A stretch of DNA of 64,000 nt from Aplectana chamaeleonis (taxonomy: Eukaryota; Nematoda; Chromadorea; Rhabditida; Cosmocercidae): the NCBI GenBank assembly GCA_029168955.1, contig JAPDOI010001804.1, positions 1 to 64,000 of the forward strand, in the 5' to 3' direction. The position numbers were made by a program, and so were the translations under genes. Shown here piece by piece: positions 42,279 to 52,303 of the stretch; positions within the stretch are counted from its first letter, which is position 1; each line of letters starts with the position of its first letter. Under the pieces are notes generated by a model. The model had not been told where the DNA came from and searched no databases. It saw only the letters and a list, made by a program, of their open reading frames with translations.

Positions 42279-43487
42279 TGGTAGCTCCGAATCCGAAAAG
42301 GGCCGCAATTCTTCAGCTCAGAAGTGCCGGACATTCAGCTTCGAGGATCGCTCGTCTTCTCAAAGTTCCCCGCCAAACCGCATACGGTGCAGTCAATTGA
42401 AGTACGCTTGATGACCGTATTCCTCCAGTGCGGACGGTGACTGTAACGACAAGACGTCTAAGGAAAATTCGGAAGAGACGCATCAAACGCGAAACCACGA
42501 GGAGTATGAGAGAAATGGCTCGAGACTTGAATGTGTCGGAGGGAACCGTGGGGAAGGTGCTTGAGGAGCAAGTCCATATGCGTCCCTACAAGCTGCAAAA
42601 AAGACATGGCCTGAGCGATGCAGAAAAGTAGGGGAGAGTAAGGAAATGTAAGGGAAGCGGGCCGAAAAAAATCAGCACTTGAGGATGCTCTTCACAGATG
42701 AAAAGCTGTTTACCGTGGAACAGAGCTACAGGCCATAAAAGGGCCAATGCCTCACCGTCGAGTGCGTACCACGCGCTGCGCGACCGCCCGCGTGTCGGAA
42801 GCGAACGAGTTTTGGCCGCCGCGCGACGAGTTTTGGCCGCCGCGCGGCGGCCAAAACTCGTCGCGCGGCGGCTAAAACTCGTTCGCTTCCGACGCGTCGC
42901 GCAGCGCGTGGTACGCAGTCGACGGTGAGACATTGGCCGTTTTATGGCCTGTACAACAGCCAAAATGTCTGTGTGCTTGCACATGACAGTGAGGAAGCTA
43001 CCAAGGCGGTAAGAATAGTTTCGCGCAGGGTAAAACACAACGCGTCCGTAGTGGTTCGCACGCCTCTCACTTTTGTTGAGAAAGGTGTGAAAATCGATGC
43101 TGACACCTCTGTAAGCCATTCTTGGGCAGCATATGTTACTGTGGTTGATGCAACATCAAAAGGGAGGATAATGGATGTTCAAACAAGATTGGGCTCCAGC
43201 TCACGGGTCTAAGATGGTCCAGCATTGGTGTCGTGAGAAACTACCGGATTTTATCGCCGCGATTGAATGTCCAGCAAACTCCAGATCTCAGCGTTATGGA
43301 TTACTGCAACTGGAGCATTTTGGAGGAGAAAGCCTGCGCTACAGAACGCACCAGCATCAGCGCACTCAATTCTTCATTGAAGAAAGTCTGGAGTGAGAAT
43401 CCTCAGAACATGCCGCGGGTCGCCGTGGATGCCGAGCCGAATCGTCTTCAAGCTGTCATCAAAGCTAAAGGCGGCCACATCGGATGA
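42279..43487 (+). pseudogene. Mariner-type transposase, degraded
   Basis: Starts MVAPNPKRAAILQLRSAG with a helix-turn-helix (SASRIARLLKVPRQTAYGAV), then a stop at about 42400. The second HTH-like segment (RSMREMARDLNVSEGTVGKV) is at 42428-42631. The first catalytic Asp is in LFTDEKLFTVEQ. The second segment survives as FKQDWAPAHGSKMVQHWCRE (FQQDGAPAH in relatives). The third (SPDLxxMDY in relatives) is altered to SRSQRYGLL / LSVMDYCNW in two frames. Broken by stops, frameshifts and the hairpin insertion. Confidence 0.85.
42729..42951. mobile_element. Palindromic MITE in the mariner, family 2 copy a
   Basis: A near-perfect 223-bp palindrome flanked by TA (42727-42728 and 42952-42953), starting CAGGCCATAAAAGGGCCAAT and ending ATTGGCCGTTTTATGGCCTG. 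Arms exceed 95 bases and contain repeated CGAGTTTTGGCCGCCGCGCG. Excising it restores the transposase reading (VEQSY | NSQNVCV). Open frames inside it are artefacts of the palindrome. Confidence 0.88.
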
Positions 43488-43609
43488 TATCTGATTATTT
43501 TGAATGATTATGTTGTCAGTAGAATATAGTGAAGATAGCTTCCAATTCGCTTGCTTCTTTGACTAGTTATGCGGTCCGAACCGTGTACGGGTATTTAGTA
43601 CGCACCCTG

Positions 43610-43928
43610 TAGAGTGCGGTAACATCGAACGACTTTAAGACAACATTCTGCTGGAGCTGAGACGAACGTAGTAGGCGGTTCAGAAATTCTGTCGTGTTCT
43701 TTAAGTGTGACGGCACGTGGCTAAGGAGTTGTACAACGATTTTGTTCAACAGCCACGAGATTCTGTCCGTTGGTCCTCCCACACAACTTATGATGGGTCT
43801 GATCTTGTAGGTGCTAGCGAATTCAGAGCACATGTCATCTCGTGAGAGCTTATGTGTTTTGATCAGGCTATAAAATACGGGACAAGTGGGGGAATCAATT
43901 TTCAGCCTTTTCAGCAAACGATCATCTA
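43610..43928 (-). pseudogene. PLE-2 reverse transcriptase, fingers to motif A
   Basis: Encodes LKRLKIDSPTCPVFYSLIKT, RPIISCVGGPTDRISW and VVLKSFDVTALY, where motif A has its Asp. It is cut by the mariner after ALY and by LINE C before DDRLLKR. It is the middle segment of the RT. Confidence 0.8.
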
Positions 43929-43938
43929 GACCAGCTGA

Positions 43939-46481
43939 CTCGTCTCCCTGCCAACGGCCGACCTTCTAGCCCAGACATCTCTCTTGTGTCATCCAATCTC
44001 TCTAATGCTTGCACGTGGTCCACATCCACAACTCTCTCCAGTGATCACATTCCCGTCTTTGTCTATATTGATCTCTCTGACTCTCTTGCCCCTTACTCTG
44101 GTTTTCGTCATCGTACTTATCTTAATTTAGGCCTAGCAGACTGGACCCTGTTCAGAGATGTTGCACTTCGCCATGCGGTCGACTACCCATGGAATGGTGA
44201 TGTTCATCAGAAAGAGCGCCATCTAACAAGTGCCATCCGCAAGGCCATGAAAGCTGCAATTCCTGAGGGTCGTGTCAAGACCTTTTTCCAAATGTCAGCA
44301 GGGAAATACTGCAGAAGATAAGAACCAGAGATGAGAGAGAGCCGCAGACCATCTAGACCCGGACATAGCTGTGCTGGATAACGAGATGAAGCAGGATCTG
44401 GATAAGAACAAGAAGGAATGCTGTGAGAAGTTCACTGAAAAGATGAATTTCAAGGATGACGGAACTACGACGTGGAAAGTGTGGAGGAAAATTTGCGGCA
44501 AGTGCGGTCCTCGATGAGCTCCGCTATTGAGTTCGAGGAGAACGTCTTCAAATCAGGGAAAGCGGCTGCTTATGCGCTCGGCAAGAACTTCTTCATCACA
44601 CGTGCCAAGCGAGGCGTGCAGAACAGAGTCACGGTTAGAGAACTGAGCCGGTTGCCGCTCATGAACGCTTCTGAGGCCTTTACTCTCACGCAAGTAGAGA
44701 AGGCTACCAAAGAAATGCGGAATTCGAAGGCTATCGGACCTGACGGTATCTCCCCAGCCATCCTGAAGAAGCTTCCCACGGAACTTCTACCGATGCTTGC
44801 AGATATCATTAACACTTCTTTCCGGACCTGCACTCTACCCCAAGCTTGGAAGACAGCCAATGTGATACCGTTGCCAAAGCCAGGCAAGTCCCAAAGCACG
44901 GCAAAGGGCTTTCGACCAATAAGCCTGTTATCGCCCGTCGCTAAATTAGCTGAAAAGTTGATCGTGACGGACCTGGCTGATCAAAATGAGCGACAGCAGC
45001 ATCAGCATGGGTTCAGGAAACTTCACTCCACTACTACAGCTCTATTAGAGATCGTGAGCTTTGCGGTCGATGGGTTCAACATGAGAAAGCCCCTGAGAAC
45101 GGTGGCCGTCGCCCTCGACCTGAGCAAAGCGTTTGACTCTGTTAACTTGGGACTGCTGTCCGAGAAACTGCTCTAGTCGTCGCTACCATCATGGCAGAAG
45201 CGATGGATTGCAGCGTTCACTAAAGGCCGCCGTGCTAAGGTTCTGTTCCAGAATCATGTATCCGATAGCATTCCAATAGCAGCCGGTGTTCCGCAAGGCG
45301 GAGTGTTGTCCCCTGCCCTATTCAGCCTGTATCTTGAGGACATTCCCGAGCCTCCCAATGATGTAAGGATTGTTATGTATGCCGACGACATCACCATCAT
45401 GTGCCAGGATCGTGACCTGCAGATAGCCGCTAACAAGATCAGCGCCTATCTCGTCGAGTTGAAGCTCTTCCTCGATAAAATGATGCTCACAGTCTCTGCC
45501 GCAAAATCCTCTGTTTCAGTGTTCACAACGAACACCAAGGAACACAGTGCCCATCCAGATGTCAAATGGGATGGTGACCTGTTGCCAGCAGCAAAATTCC
45601 CCAAGCTGCTTGGCCTTATTCTTGATCCTCACTGAAGTTCCACAAAAACGCGGAACAGAAACAAACAGTCGTCAAGGCTAGACTTAATATCTTGAGAGCT
45701 CTCGGAGGAACATCATGGGGAAGCAGCCGAGAGACTATATTGAGAACCTACAGAGCAATACTTCAGCCGGCTCTGGAATATGCGGCACCAGTGTGGCAGC
45801 ACCTGGTGTCTGACAGCTCCTGGAATAAGCTGCAGCGTGTACAGAATGCTGCGCTTAGAATTGCTACCGGTTGTGCAAGGAGCTCCCCGGTGGAGCATCT
45901 TCACGCGGAGGCCTGCATATTGCCGGTCAAGGAGCATTGTGAACTCCAGGCACAGCAGATGTATATTAATGTTCTGAGGCAGCCGAATCATCCGTCAAAG
46001 AGAATCATGAAGCCCATAAGAGAGAGGTCGATTAGGACGCCGTTCGCCGATGCTCCTCGTAAAGTTGATGTACAGAGATGGGCCGACTCCAACATGGAAA
46101 GGCTTCGTCTTCTGCGTGAGGAGCACACGCAATTTGTTCGAGGATATCTAGCAAAGGCGGCTGTGAACCCTATCTTGGGAACGGTGCCGCCTCGGGTTTG
46201 CGAGTCCGAGTCTCAACTCGGCAGACGAGCCAGATGTGCTCTTGCATCGCTGCGCTGTGGTCACTCTATTCTGCTCATGTCTTACGTCAACAAGATCGAC
46301 AGCAGCCGACCAGACGCATGCCCGGACTGTGGTGCTCCCGGACACGACACGGCGCACTTGTTCATGTGCCCGAAGAGACCTACCTCCTTAACAACAATGG
46401 ACCTTTGGACGAATCCTGTGAAGGCCGCCCAGTTCCTCAACCTATGACAAAAACCACTTTGAGGCTGCAGAAGAAGAAGAA
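43939..46481 (+). mobile_element. LINE C (family-B relative), 5'-truncated
   Basis: Flanked by the 10-bp target duplication GACCAGCTGA (43929-43938 and 46482-46491), ending in a GAA repeat tail. The 5' truncation lies in the endonuclease domain, as usual for incomplete target-primed reverse transcription. The protein is about 75-80% similar by eye to family B. Confidence 0.9.
43941..46447 (+). pseudogene. LINE C endonuclease end and reverse transcriptase
   Basis: Fragments: SSDHIPVFVYIDLSDSLAPY (endonuclease end), MRNSKAIGPDGISPAILKKL, KGFRPISLLSPVAKLAEKLI, VALDLSKAFDSVNLG, GVPQGGVLSPALFSLYLEDI, VMYADDITIMCQD, and the C-terminal CPDCGAPGHDTAHLFMCPKR. A stop near 45175 (CTG-CTC-TAG) and frameshifts near 44300, 44470 and 45630 inactivate it. 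Confidence 0.85.
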
Positions 46482-46491
46482 GACCAGCTGA

Positions 46492-47150
46492 CCTTCCCAC
46501 TGACGTCCATGCAGCGTTTAGCCTGCGGCACTGAATTTTGAATGCTCTCTCTGTTGAACGGCTGTAGATGGAACTGTCGCTCAAGTGGAGTTCGGTGATT
46601 GCACAGTCCAGAGAGCACGGGGTGACAACAAACTCCCCTCCTTTGTCACTCACAGAAAGGCGTATCTCCCTCTGTGTTATGCGTTGACGGATTTCTTTCA
46701 GTCCTTCCCATTGTGCATTCGTTAAGTTGCGGTTGTGTTCTCTCTTGAACCTGTTAAGAACGTCCAGGACTCCTGATGATAATATTCTGAACCTGACGTC
46801 CATTTCTGGTACTGCATCAGGCTCTCTATAAAAGGACCGCGGAAACGGTATTGGTGATAATGTCGGCCTCACAGATTCTCCATTGCCGCGCTGTTGCTCA
46901 ACACTATTGTTTCGCAGTCTTAGTCGGTCTCTTAGACGATGCAAACCTCCAACGACTTTACGGTATACCTGGGGTCCGACTCTTTGCGATATTGAAAACG
47001 ATGGTCCGAGGTTGAGAAAATCTAAGGCATTTTGGGATATGGATGCATTGCCAATTACAGTGACTCTAGTTTCGTTATCTGAGTCAGTCATTTCTACCGT
47101 GTGTATGAGCGGTGGCTGGTCGTGAACTGGTGAGTTGGTTCTGTCCTCGA
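46492..47150 (-). pseudogene. PLE-2 N-terminal region
   Basis: Matches the N-terminal half of the PLE RT at 1203-3206: ETRVTVIGNASISQNALDFL, GPSFSISQ, LRDRLRLRNN, RLSVSDKGGEFVVTPCSLDC. Ends at VGRSAGL where LINE C is inserted. Confidence 0.75.
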
Positions 47151-47462
47151 GGGATCCACCCCCTGCTCGCCCCTGAGTGTGTCGTACTTTGCCGTAACTT
47201 ACGTAAATTCTTGTGTCAAAATCAGACTAGATGCCTTCGAAACCCTAGGCATCTCTGGTTTCCATGGGAGGCATCTAGCTTCGCGTTGGCGGAGTAGTAA
47301 CAGCAAATAACCAAATCAAGGAGGTACTGTCAATTGAGCTATAGCGTTTGTTTGCATTGATAGGTACCATTTGCTCACAGCGGTCATTTCTGACACTCTC
47401 AGAAGTCAATACTATTTTAACGCGAAAACGGCATGTTTTTATTTTTGTTGTTTTTAGGCATA

Positions 47463-47605
47463 CTCTCTATAAAACGTAATTCACATCATTCGATGCGCGA
47501 GCGACGCCTCGGTATCCGTCTGCCCTCCGCTCTCTCACTGTCTCTAACCTCCACTCCGGAGCAGCACGCGTAGGAACCATGTGAATTTCGCCGTTTTATA
47601 GCCTG
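47463..47605. mobile_element. Small TA-flanked MITE, family 2 copy b
   Basis: Bounded by TA at 47461-47462 and 47606-47607. Ends CTCTATAAAACG ... CGTTTTATAGCCTG, with subterminal AATTCACAT / ATGTGAATT inverted repeats. The ends resemble the 223-bp palindrome in the mariner. Confidence 0.6.
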
Positions 47606-47607
47606 TA

Positions 47608-48225
47608 CCTTACCCTATGGAGCCCCAGAACCTCCGCATATTTGGGAAAACGCAAAAGTGATGTCTATCGTCGACCCCGCATTCGAAAAAAAATTCTTCC
47701 CAATTCAAAGCTGCAAATACTTTAGAAGTTTTTGCGTACTATCGTTATGAGAGCCGAATTTTGAAAAGCTGTCTCCTGATTTCATTTGAATGGGTGTTCG
47801 GAAAATTTCTCTGAAATTTCAATTGAAAGTTCGAGATTTCAATCTCTTTCTGATTAATTTATGCATACTCTGAAAGTTCTCTACAGTGGCGGGAAAATTT
47901 GAAGGTGTTCACCCAAAATCATCGAATACCCAAAAAATTAGGTATATCAGATTCCTGAGTAAAAAGAATCTTTGAAGAAACTGACTACCTTGAATTCCTG
48001 AATGAATCGAAAATTTGGAAAACAGAATAATTTAAATTTGGGCACGTATCGAATTCTTGTAAACACGAATTCGCCGAGTGAATAGTTTTCAGAAAGAAAA
48101 ATCGAAATTTACAAATGAATAAAATACTCGAAAAAAATCAGAAGTTGAGATTCCCGAACTAACGGAGAATTCTAAACTATAAATTTCCCCAAATAATCAT
48201 CATTGATGTGGTAGGGTCTGTGTCA
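47608..48225. other. AT-rich intron stretch
   Basis: Rich in AAATTTC/GAAATTT and short A/T runs with no supported gene or element. Confidence 0.5.
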
Positions 48226-48227
48226 TT

Positions 48228-48352
48228 TTCGTAGGAAGTCGTCACACTCCTACGTGGCACAAGCCGAAGCGAAGATATCATTGATGATGTAATGATATAT
48301 TCGCTTCCGCTTGTCCCATGAATGCCGCGCAGCTGCGTCTTCCTAAGCAATT
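48228..48352. mobile_element. Short hairpin element
   Basis: Inverted arms including CACAAGCCGAAGCGAAGATA / TATTCGCTTCCGCTTGTCCC and outer TAGGAAG / CTTCCTA pairs around a short centre. Confidence 0.6.
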
Positions 48353-48888
48353 CACATAGATTATAAAAGTGTCTTATGTGGTTCGCGCAACACTTATCGT
48401 CAATCTCTGGATGCGGGGAAGCCGCGACGCTGCTATGATAGCTTCATCATGAGATCCGAATGGTTGTTTTCAAGAAAACAGTGATGATAATGGGGAAACA
48501 ACCGCTTCGCTTCGAAGATAGCGAGAAAATAAAAAAAAGCTGCAACGCGGCTTCCTAGAGATAGAATACAAACGACACCTCAGTTTCGAATGGTGTACAA
48601 AACACAGAACAAGCAAACCAAACATTAAATGAGCGCGAGGGCGCGTGATGAGAACGTACGAGAGATAGAATGCTATGACGAGTTAACAGAAGTCGATAAG
48701 AAAATGTCGATCAATGAGGCCTCAGCATACCCGCGAATTTGTTCATCAGGGTGCCGGCTGAATGCCTGCGCTCGCACAGCCTGCCGGCCAAAAGCCAGCG
48801 CTGGCACTTTCGGCAGGTGCACCGGCTGTCCGCCAGCCCGATCCATATCTGACGTATTCTACGGCGCTCCGATCCCTTGTTTGTCTGA

Positions 48889-49590
48889 GTTGATGAAACT
48901 TTAGTATGTTGTGGGACATCACAACTCTTGCTTTACGCATACACAAGATTAGGTTTTGAAGGTGCAGGTTTTAATGATGGAATCTATTTATGATTTCGTG
49001 GTAATGTTTAAAATTAGTATTATTCCCTTGAAATATGGCTATCACAATTCCAAACCCGTAGCAGTTAATCGCCATACGAAGGTCTTCGGAACCGTTGTAT
49101 AACTTTGTAAAGAATTTATTTCTATCGATTTTTTCTTAAGATCGAAAATTGAACAGGTTGGAGTTAATATTTGGAAATTTATCCCTATAAAATTAGTCGC
49201 CCCATAACCATTCCAAAAGATGTGCTTCATAAGCTTTGACAAAATACAACTGGTACATGAATTTCGCTCTTTTTCGATAACGTCAAAGATAGATAATTAA
49301 TAGGGGCGATATCGCCTAATTTGATTTCGACTTTGTTTCTGAAAAAAAAAACTTCGATAGAGATTAATTTTCACAAGGATATAAAACGGTTCCGAAGACC
49401 TTCGAATGGCGATTAACTGCTACGGGTTCGGGATGGTAATAGTCATTTTTTGAGGAAATGGTCTTGGTCTTACCCCGAAATCATAAAGAAGTTCCATATT
49501 TAAAGACTACAGCCTCAAAACCTAATCTTGTGTAGGTGTAAAGCAAGAGTTGTGATTCCCTATAACATACTAAAGTTTCATCAAGTTTCG
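48889..49590. mobile_element. Foldback element with about 240-bp inverted arms
   Basis: The left arm has TGATGAAACTTTAGTATGTT, CACAACTCTTGCTTTACGC and CCGTAGCAGTTAATCGCCAT. The right arm has the complements in reverse order (ATGGCGATTAACTGCTACGG, GTAAAGCAAGAGTTGTG, AACATACTAAAGTTTCATCA). The centre is AT-rich and non-coding. It is close to the exon 7 acceptor (283 bases away). Confidence 0.75.
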
Positions 49591-49872
49591 CTAAGGCCAA
49601 GCCAAGGTAAAAAAAAACATTATTCGCGAAAATACGTTGTCCGACGACTTTTGTTCGCTACTGTAAGCTTTACCCAGGTTTTAGCCAGCGGCTTGAAGTC
49701 GGTTTAGTATGCTAATTTCGAGTCAAGATTCTGCTCGCCTCGTGTCCTTTTAGGCGCCGCTCGAAAAGGTTCAGGTTTATGGAGTGCGCAATCGCCGGCT
49801 GCTGATTTGCGTCATTTCACATAATGCGTATTGAAGATGGTTTACAATATTTGTATTCGTTCAATAATCTAG

Positions 49873-50037
49873 GAAGACACGGATGACAATCGGCACTTTA
49901 CCGCCGCTCTTCGACTTGGTAATGAGCAACAGGATGCTCAGGAATTCTCGTTGGTGTTATTCGATGCCCTTGATCGTAATCTTGCTAAACATCCACATGG
50001 CGAGGATATCCGTGAAAGAATTCGTGAGCGGTATTCG
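49873..50037 (+). CDS. usp-48: usp-48-like deubiquitinase, exon 7 (QQDAQEF)
   Basis: Starts after AATCTAG and continues in frame from exon 6 across a 14.7 kb intron. It encodes ALRLGNEQQDAQEFSLVLFD, the hallmark QQDAQEF segment of USP enzymes, then LAKHPHGEDIRERIRERYS. The donor is either GTGGGT at 50038 or GTGAGC at 50024. The later one keeps more of the conserved helix. The remaining catalytic domain, including the His box, is not in the window. Confidence 0.88.
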
Positions 50038-51364
50038 GTGGGTTACAGTTGTCAGTAGATCATTATAGACTTAACATTTCTTCCTTAGTTTCTATTACCT
50101 TATTTTCAAAATGGACTGGCATCTTTTCGGTGGCGTCTCGTTCTGTCCGAATTTTTCCTTTTTGTTTGGCGGACTAGTGAAGGTGCTCTTTTTGCTGGTG
50201 CTTTTGGTGATATGTCCGAAAACCCTATGAGGTGTTGCTGAGTTGGATCTGGTCTGGATAACTGCGTCTCTTACGGTGCCCACAAGAGAAAAGTTCTGAT
50301 CAGAGCGCTAGGCAATCCTTATAATATTCTTTATGTTTGTCTCCACTCGTTTCATTACTTGTCTCATATCGAGCGCTTCGCCCATCTTTTTTCTATCTAT
50401 TTCACGCTCGAAGACCTGTGACAAAAACATCTTCGCGGCTGCAGAGAAGAAGGGGGGGATGTTCTGAGCTGTAGAGGGATGGAAGAGGGGGAAGGGGTTG
50501 GGTCTTGGAGGAGAGAGGAGCTGGGTAATTTTATAATAAAGGTTCTCCTAGGGTAAAGGACGAGACATAAACTCTGACACCGCCGTAGTGGGCTACGCGA
50601 TCGAGCCTCACCGGCTGCGTGCGTTCGCGCCGCGTACTCACCTCTGCTAGATAGCCTTCGATAAGATAAATATCTCGTCTCGGAAGCATTCTGTGACTAT
50701 TCCTGGTATTCTTCGACCTCTGATTATTTAGGTGGCATCTAGAGTTCTTCGAGCTGCGAGTTGCTCGCAGTGCGAGAGGTTGGGGGCTTGGACCAGAAAC
50801 TCACGCAACTAGCTTTCAGAATCTGCGAACTGCGGGCAGTGCGGGGACCTGAATCAGGGTTGAGCATAAATCATTGCGTCAAATTGAATCAGGGCACGAG
50901 TAGCTGTGGAGCGCCGTATTGTATCGGTACTGAATTTCTTCAAATCGATTCGAACTTGTCAAGCATTGTTGTACGGGACAACAATAGACGACAATATTGT
51001 TTTGGCAACAAGATAAAAACGCACCCTCAAAACAACATCCGCATATGTGCCAAGAAACAAACATGAAGTTTGGAAATCATGTGTAAGTTTTTACTTTCCT
51101 TGATATGCATCCCTTCGTGCTCAAATGTTGTGTGTGGTATGTGTTTTGGTCCCCTGCCCGCCAAAATCAAGGATAGCAAGCAAAAAATAAGTTCCTCACA
51201 AGCAAACAAGATAATCACCGGATAAAACGGTTAATAGGCAACAAATAGAACGAAGAGTAAGAATAATTTATCCTCAAATAATTTACAACATAAGATGACC
51301 TAGGCAAAAACTTACAATATACACAACCTACAAAGTCAGATCATACCAGGAGAGAAGGGAGGAG
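50038..51364. other. Start of the next usp-48 intron, no exon recognised
   Basis: No USP sequence is recognisable. A possible LINE 3'-end relic lies at 50418-50453 (TGTGACAAAAACATC ... GGCTGCAGAGAAGAAGG), similar to the family-B/C tail. The rest is unassigned. Confidence 0.45.
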
Positions 51365-51490
51365 TGTGCAAGAAACGTGCGCCCTTGGTGTCCAGCAGTC
51401 GACTAATGTCCTCATCAATAAGACCCGCCCCTGGTCTCCTCCGCCAGGGTACCGTATCTCAGATCACGGGTCTTGACCTCCAATACCTAC

Positions 51491-52212
51491 CTCAGACAGT
51501 CGGGGCTTAGTACGTCGGCACAATACCGTTAGTACGCCAGGGCAAACCTGACATACTAACGCTCGTTGTGTGCAGGAGCTGCTGGTTGCGGCAGCATATC
51601 CTGCCAACGTATGCTGACATACTAACACTCTTTGTTTGCAGGAGCTGCCGGTTGCGGCAGCATATTCTGCCAACGTATGCTGGCGTACTAACGCTCATTA
51701 TCGACAGAAGTTGGACAGCCACCCTCCTTACCGGTGTTGGATATAATTCTTGTCACGGCCGGCAGCAAGGAGAACATCCTCGTCGCGGTCCGCAACCAGT
51801 AGGCTTCCCTCGCGATGGGCGATGGGGATGATCCCCTCAGCGTTACAAAAATTTACTCCCGAACAGTGACACAAGGTCACATCCTCGGACTGGCCTCAAA
51901 CGGCCAACTGCCCCCTCAGCGAGACTGGCCGCCTTATATACCCGCCGCCGTCGTACAAGAGGATGCTGCAATGTTCATTCGTATTAAACAAATCAATGGA
52001 AGAGTGTCAGCAGACACTAGGAGTGAGTGGCTGGCAATAGCTCGCGTGCCACGATAAACAAAGCGTTAGTACGCCAGCACAAGCAACAGGAGCTCCTGGT
52101 CGTTGCCAGCATATCCTGCTGTTACCAGCAGCTACAGCACAGGTTCTGCCGATCCCTTTGTGCCGGCGTACTAACGGTATTGTGCCGACGTACTAAGCCC
52201 TGACTGTCCGAG
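51491..52212. repeat. Inverted repeat pair within the LTR
   Basis: 48-base arms at 51491-51538 and 52165-52212 (CTTAGTACGTCGGCACAATA core). Internal related motifs (TACTAACGCT, GCAGCATAT(C/T)CTGC) recur in both orientations. A direct duplication of about 75 bases lies at about 51545-51690. Confidence 0.75.
51933..51940 (-). promoter_or_regulatory. TATA box of the LTR
   Basis: TATATAAG on the minus strand, about 320 bases after the LTR 5' boundary, in the expected U3 position. Confidence 0.5.
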
Positions 52213-52262
52213 ACCCTACTGCGCCCGTCTCTTGGCCGCGGGGACTCCACTTCTCCCTCACA

Positions 52263-52281
52263 TGCCCTCCCCCTCGGAGAA
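52263..52281 (-). promoter_or_regulatory. Polypurine tract of the LTR element
   Basis: The minus strand reads GAGGGGGAGGGCA directly before the LTR TGTGAG. This is the expected plus-strand primer site. Confidence 0.5.
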
Positions 52282-52303
52282 CATCGACCTCGATGTTCCG
52301 TAT

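Larger units (their letters stand above)
42127..43609 (+). mobile_element. Tc1/mariner DNA transposon
   Basis: 1483 bp, flanked by TA on both sides (42125-42126 and 43610-43611). Terminal inverted repeats are CAGGGTGCGTA(T/C)TAAATACC continuing CGTACAC, about 28 bases. It encodes a degraded transposase. Inserted in the RT gene of PLE-2. It carries a palindromic MITE at 42729-42951. Confidence 0.9.
40581..47160 (-). mobile_element. Penelope-like element PLE-2, interrupted twice
   Basis: Minus-strand PLE whose pieces are 47160-46492 (N-terminal region), 43928-43610 (RT fingers/palm start), 42126-41277 (RT palm) and 41276-40893 (GIY-YIG), followed by a trailer with a hammerhead-like sequence at 40618-40653. 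LINE C (43939-46481) and a mariner (42127-43609) split it, each with clean target duplications, and the protein reads across both after their removal. The 5' end is truncated near 47160. Confidence 0.85.
35160..49872 (+). other. usp-48: Giant intron 6 of the usp-48-like gene
   Basis: Opens with GTAAGT and closes with AATCTAG. Phase 0 exons on both sides join into a continuous USP domain. Other introns of this gene are 50-65 bp or 3.1 kb. The expansion is explained by a minisatellite, a LINE, a PLE with two insertions, and several foldback elements. Confidence 0.8.
51365..52262 (-). repeat. 3' LTR (tentative 898 bp)
   Basis: Bounded by TGTGAGGGAGAAG at 52262 and ...CTTGCACA at 51365 (minus-strand sense), with a purine-rich tract immediately upstream. 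It contains TATATAAGG at about 51940 and an unusual inverted-repeat pair. The 5' LTR lies outside the window, so the ends are not confirmed by comparison. Confidence 0.5.

Noticed and set aside
42586..43119. Minus-strand frame of 177 residues across the mariner
   Set aside because: It is antisense to the transposase and runs through the palindrome. No similarity to any protein.
47112..47297. Small plus-strand ORF upstream of PLE-2
   Set aside because: No homology, and no start or splice context. It overlaps the truncated PLE-2 5' end.
50086..50230. Possible exon 8 of the usp-48-like gene after TTCCTTAG
   Set aside because: The translation (FLLPYFQNGLASFRW) does not resemble the expected USP zinc-binding region (CxxC).
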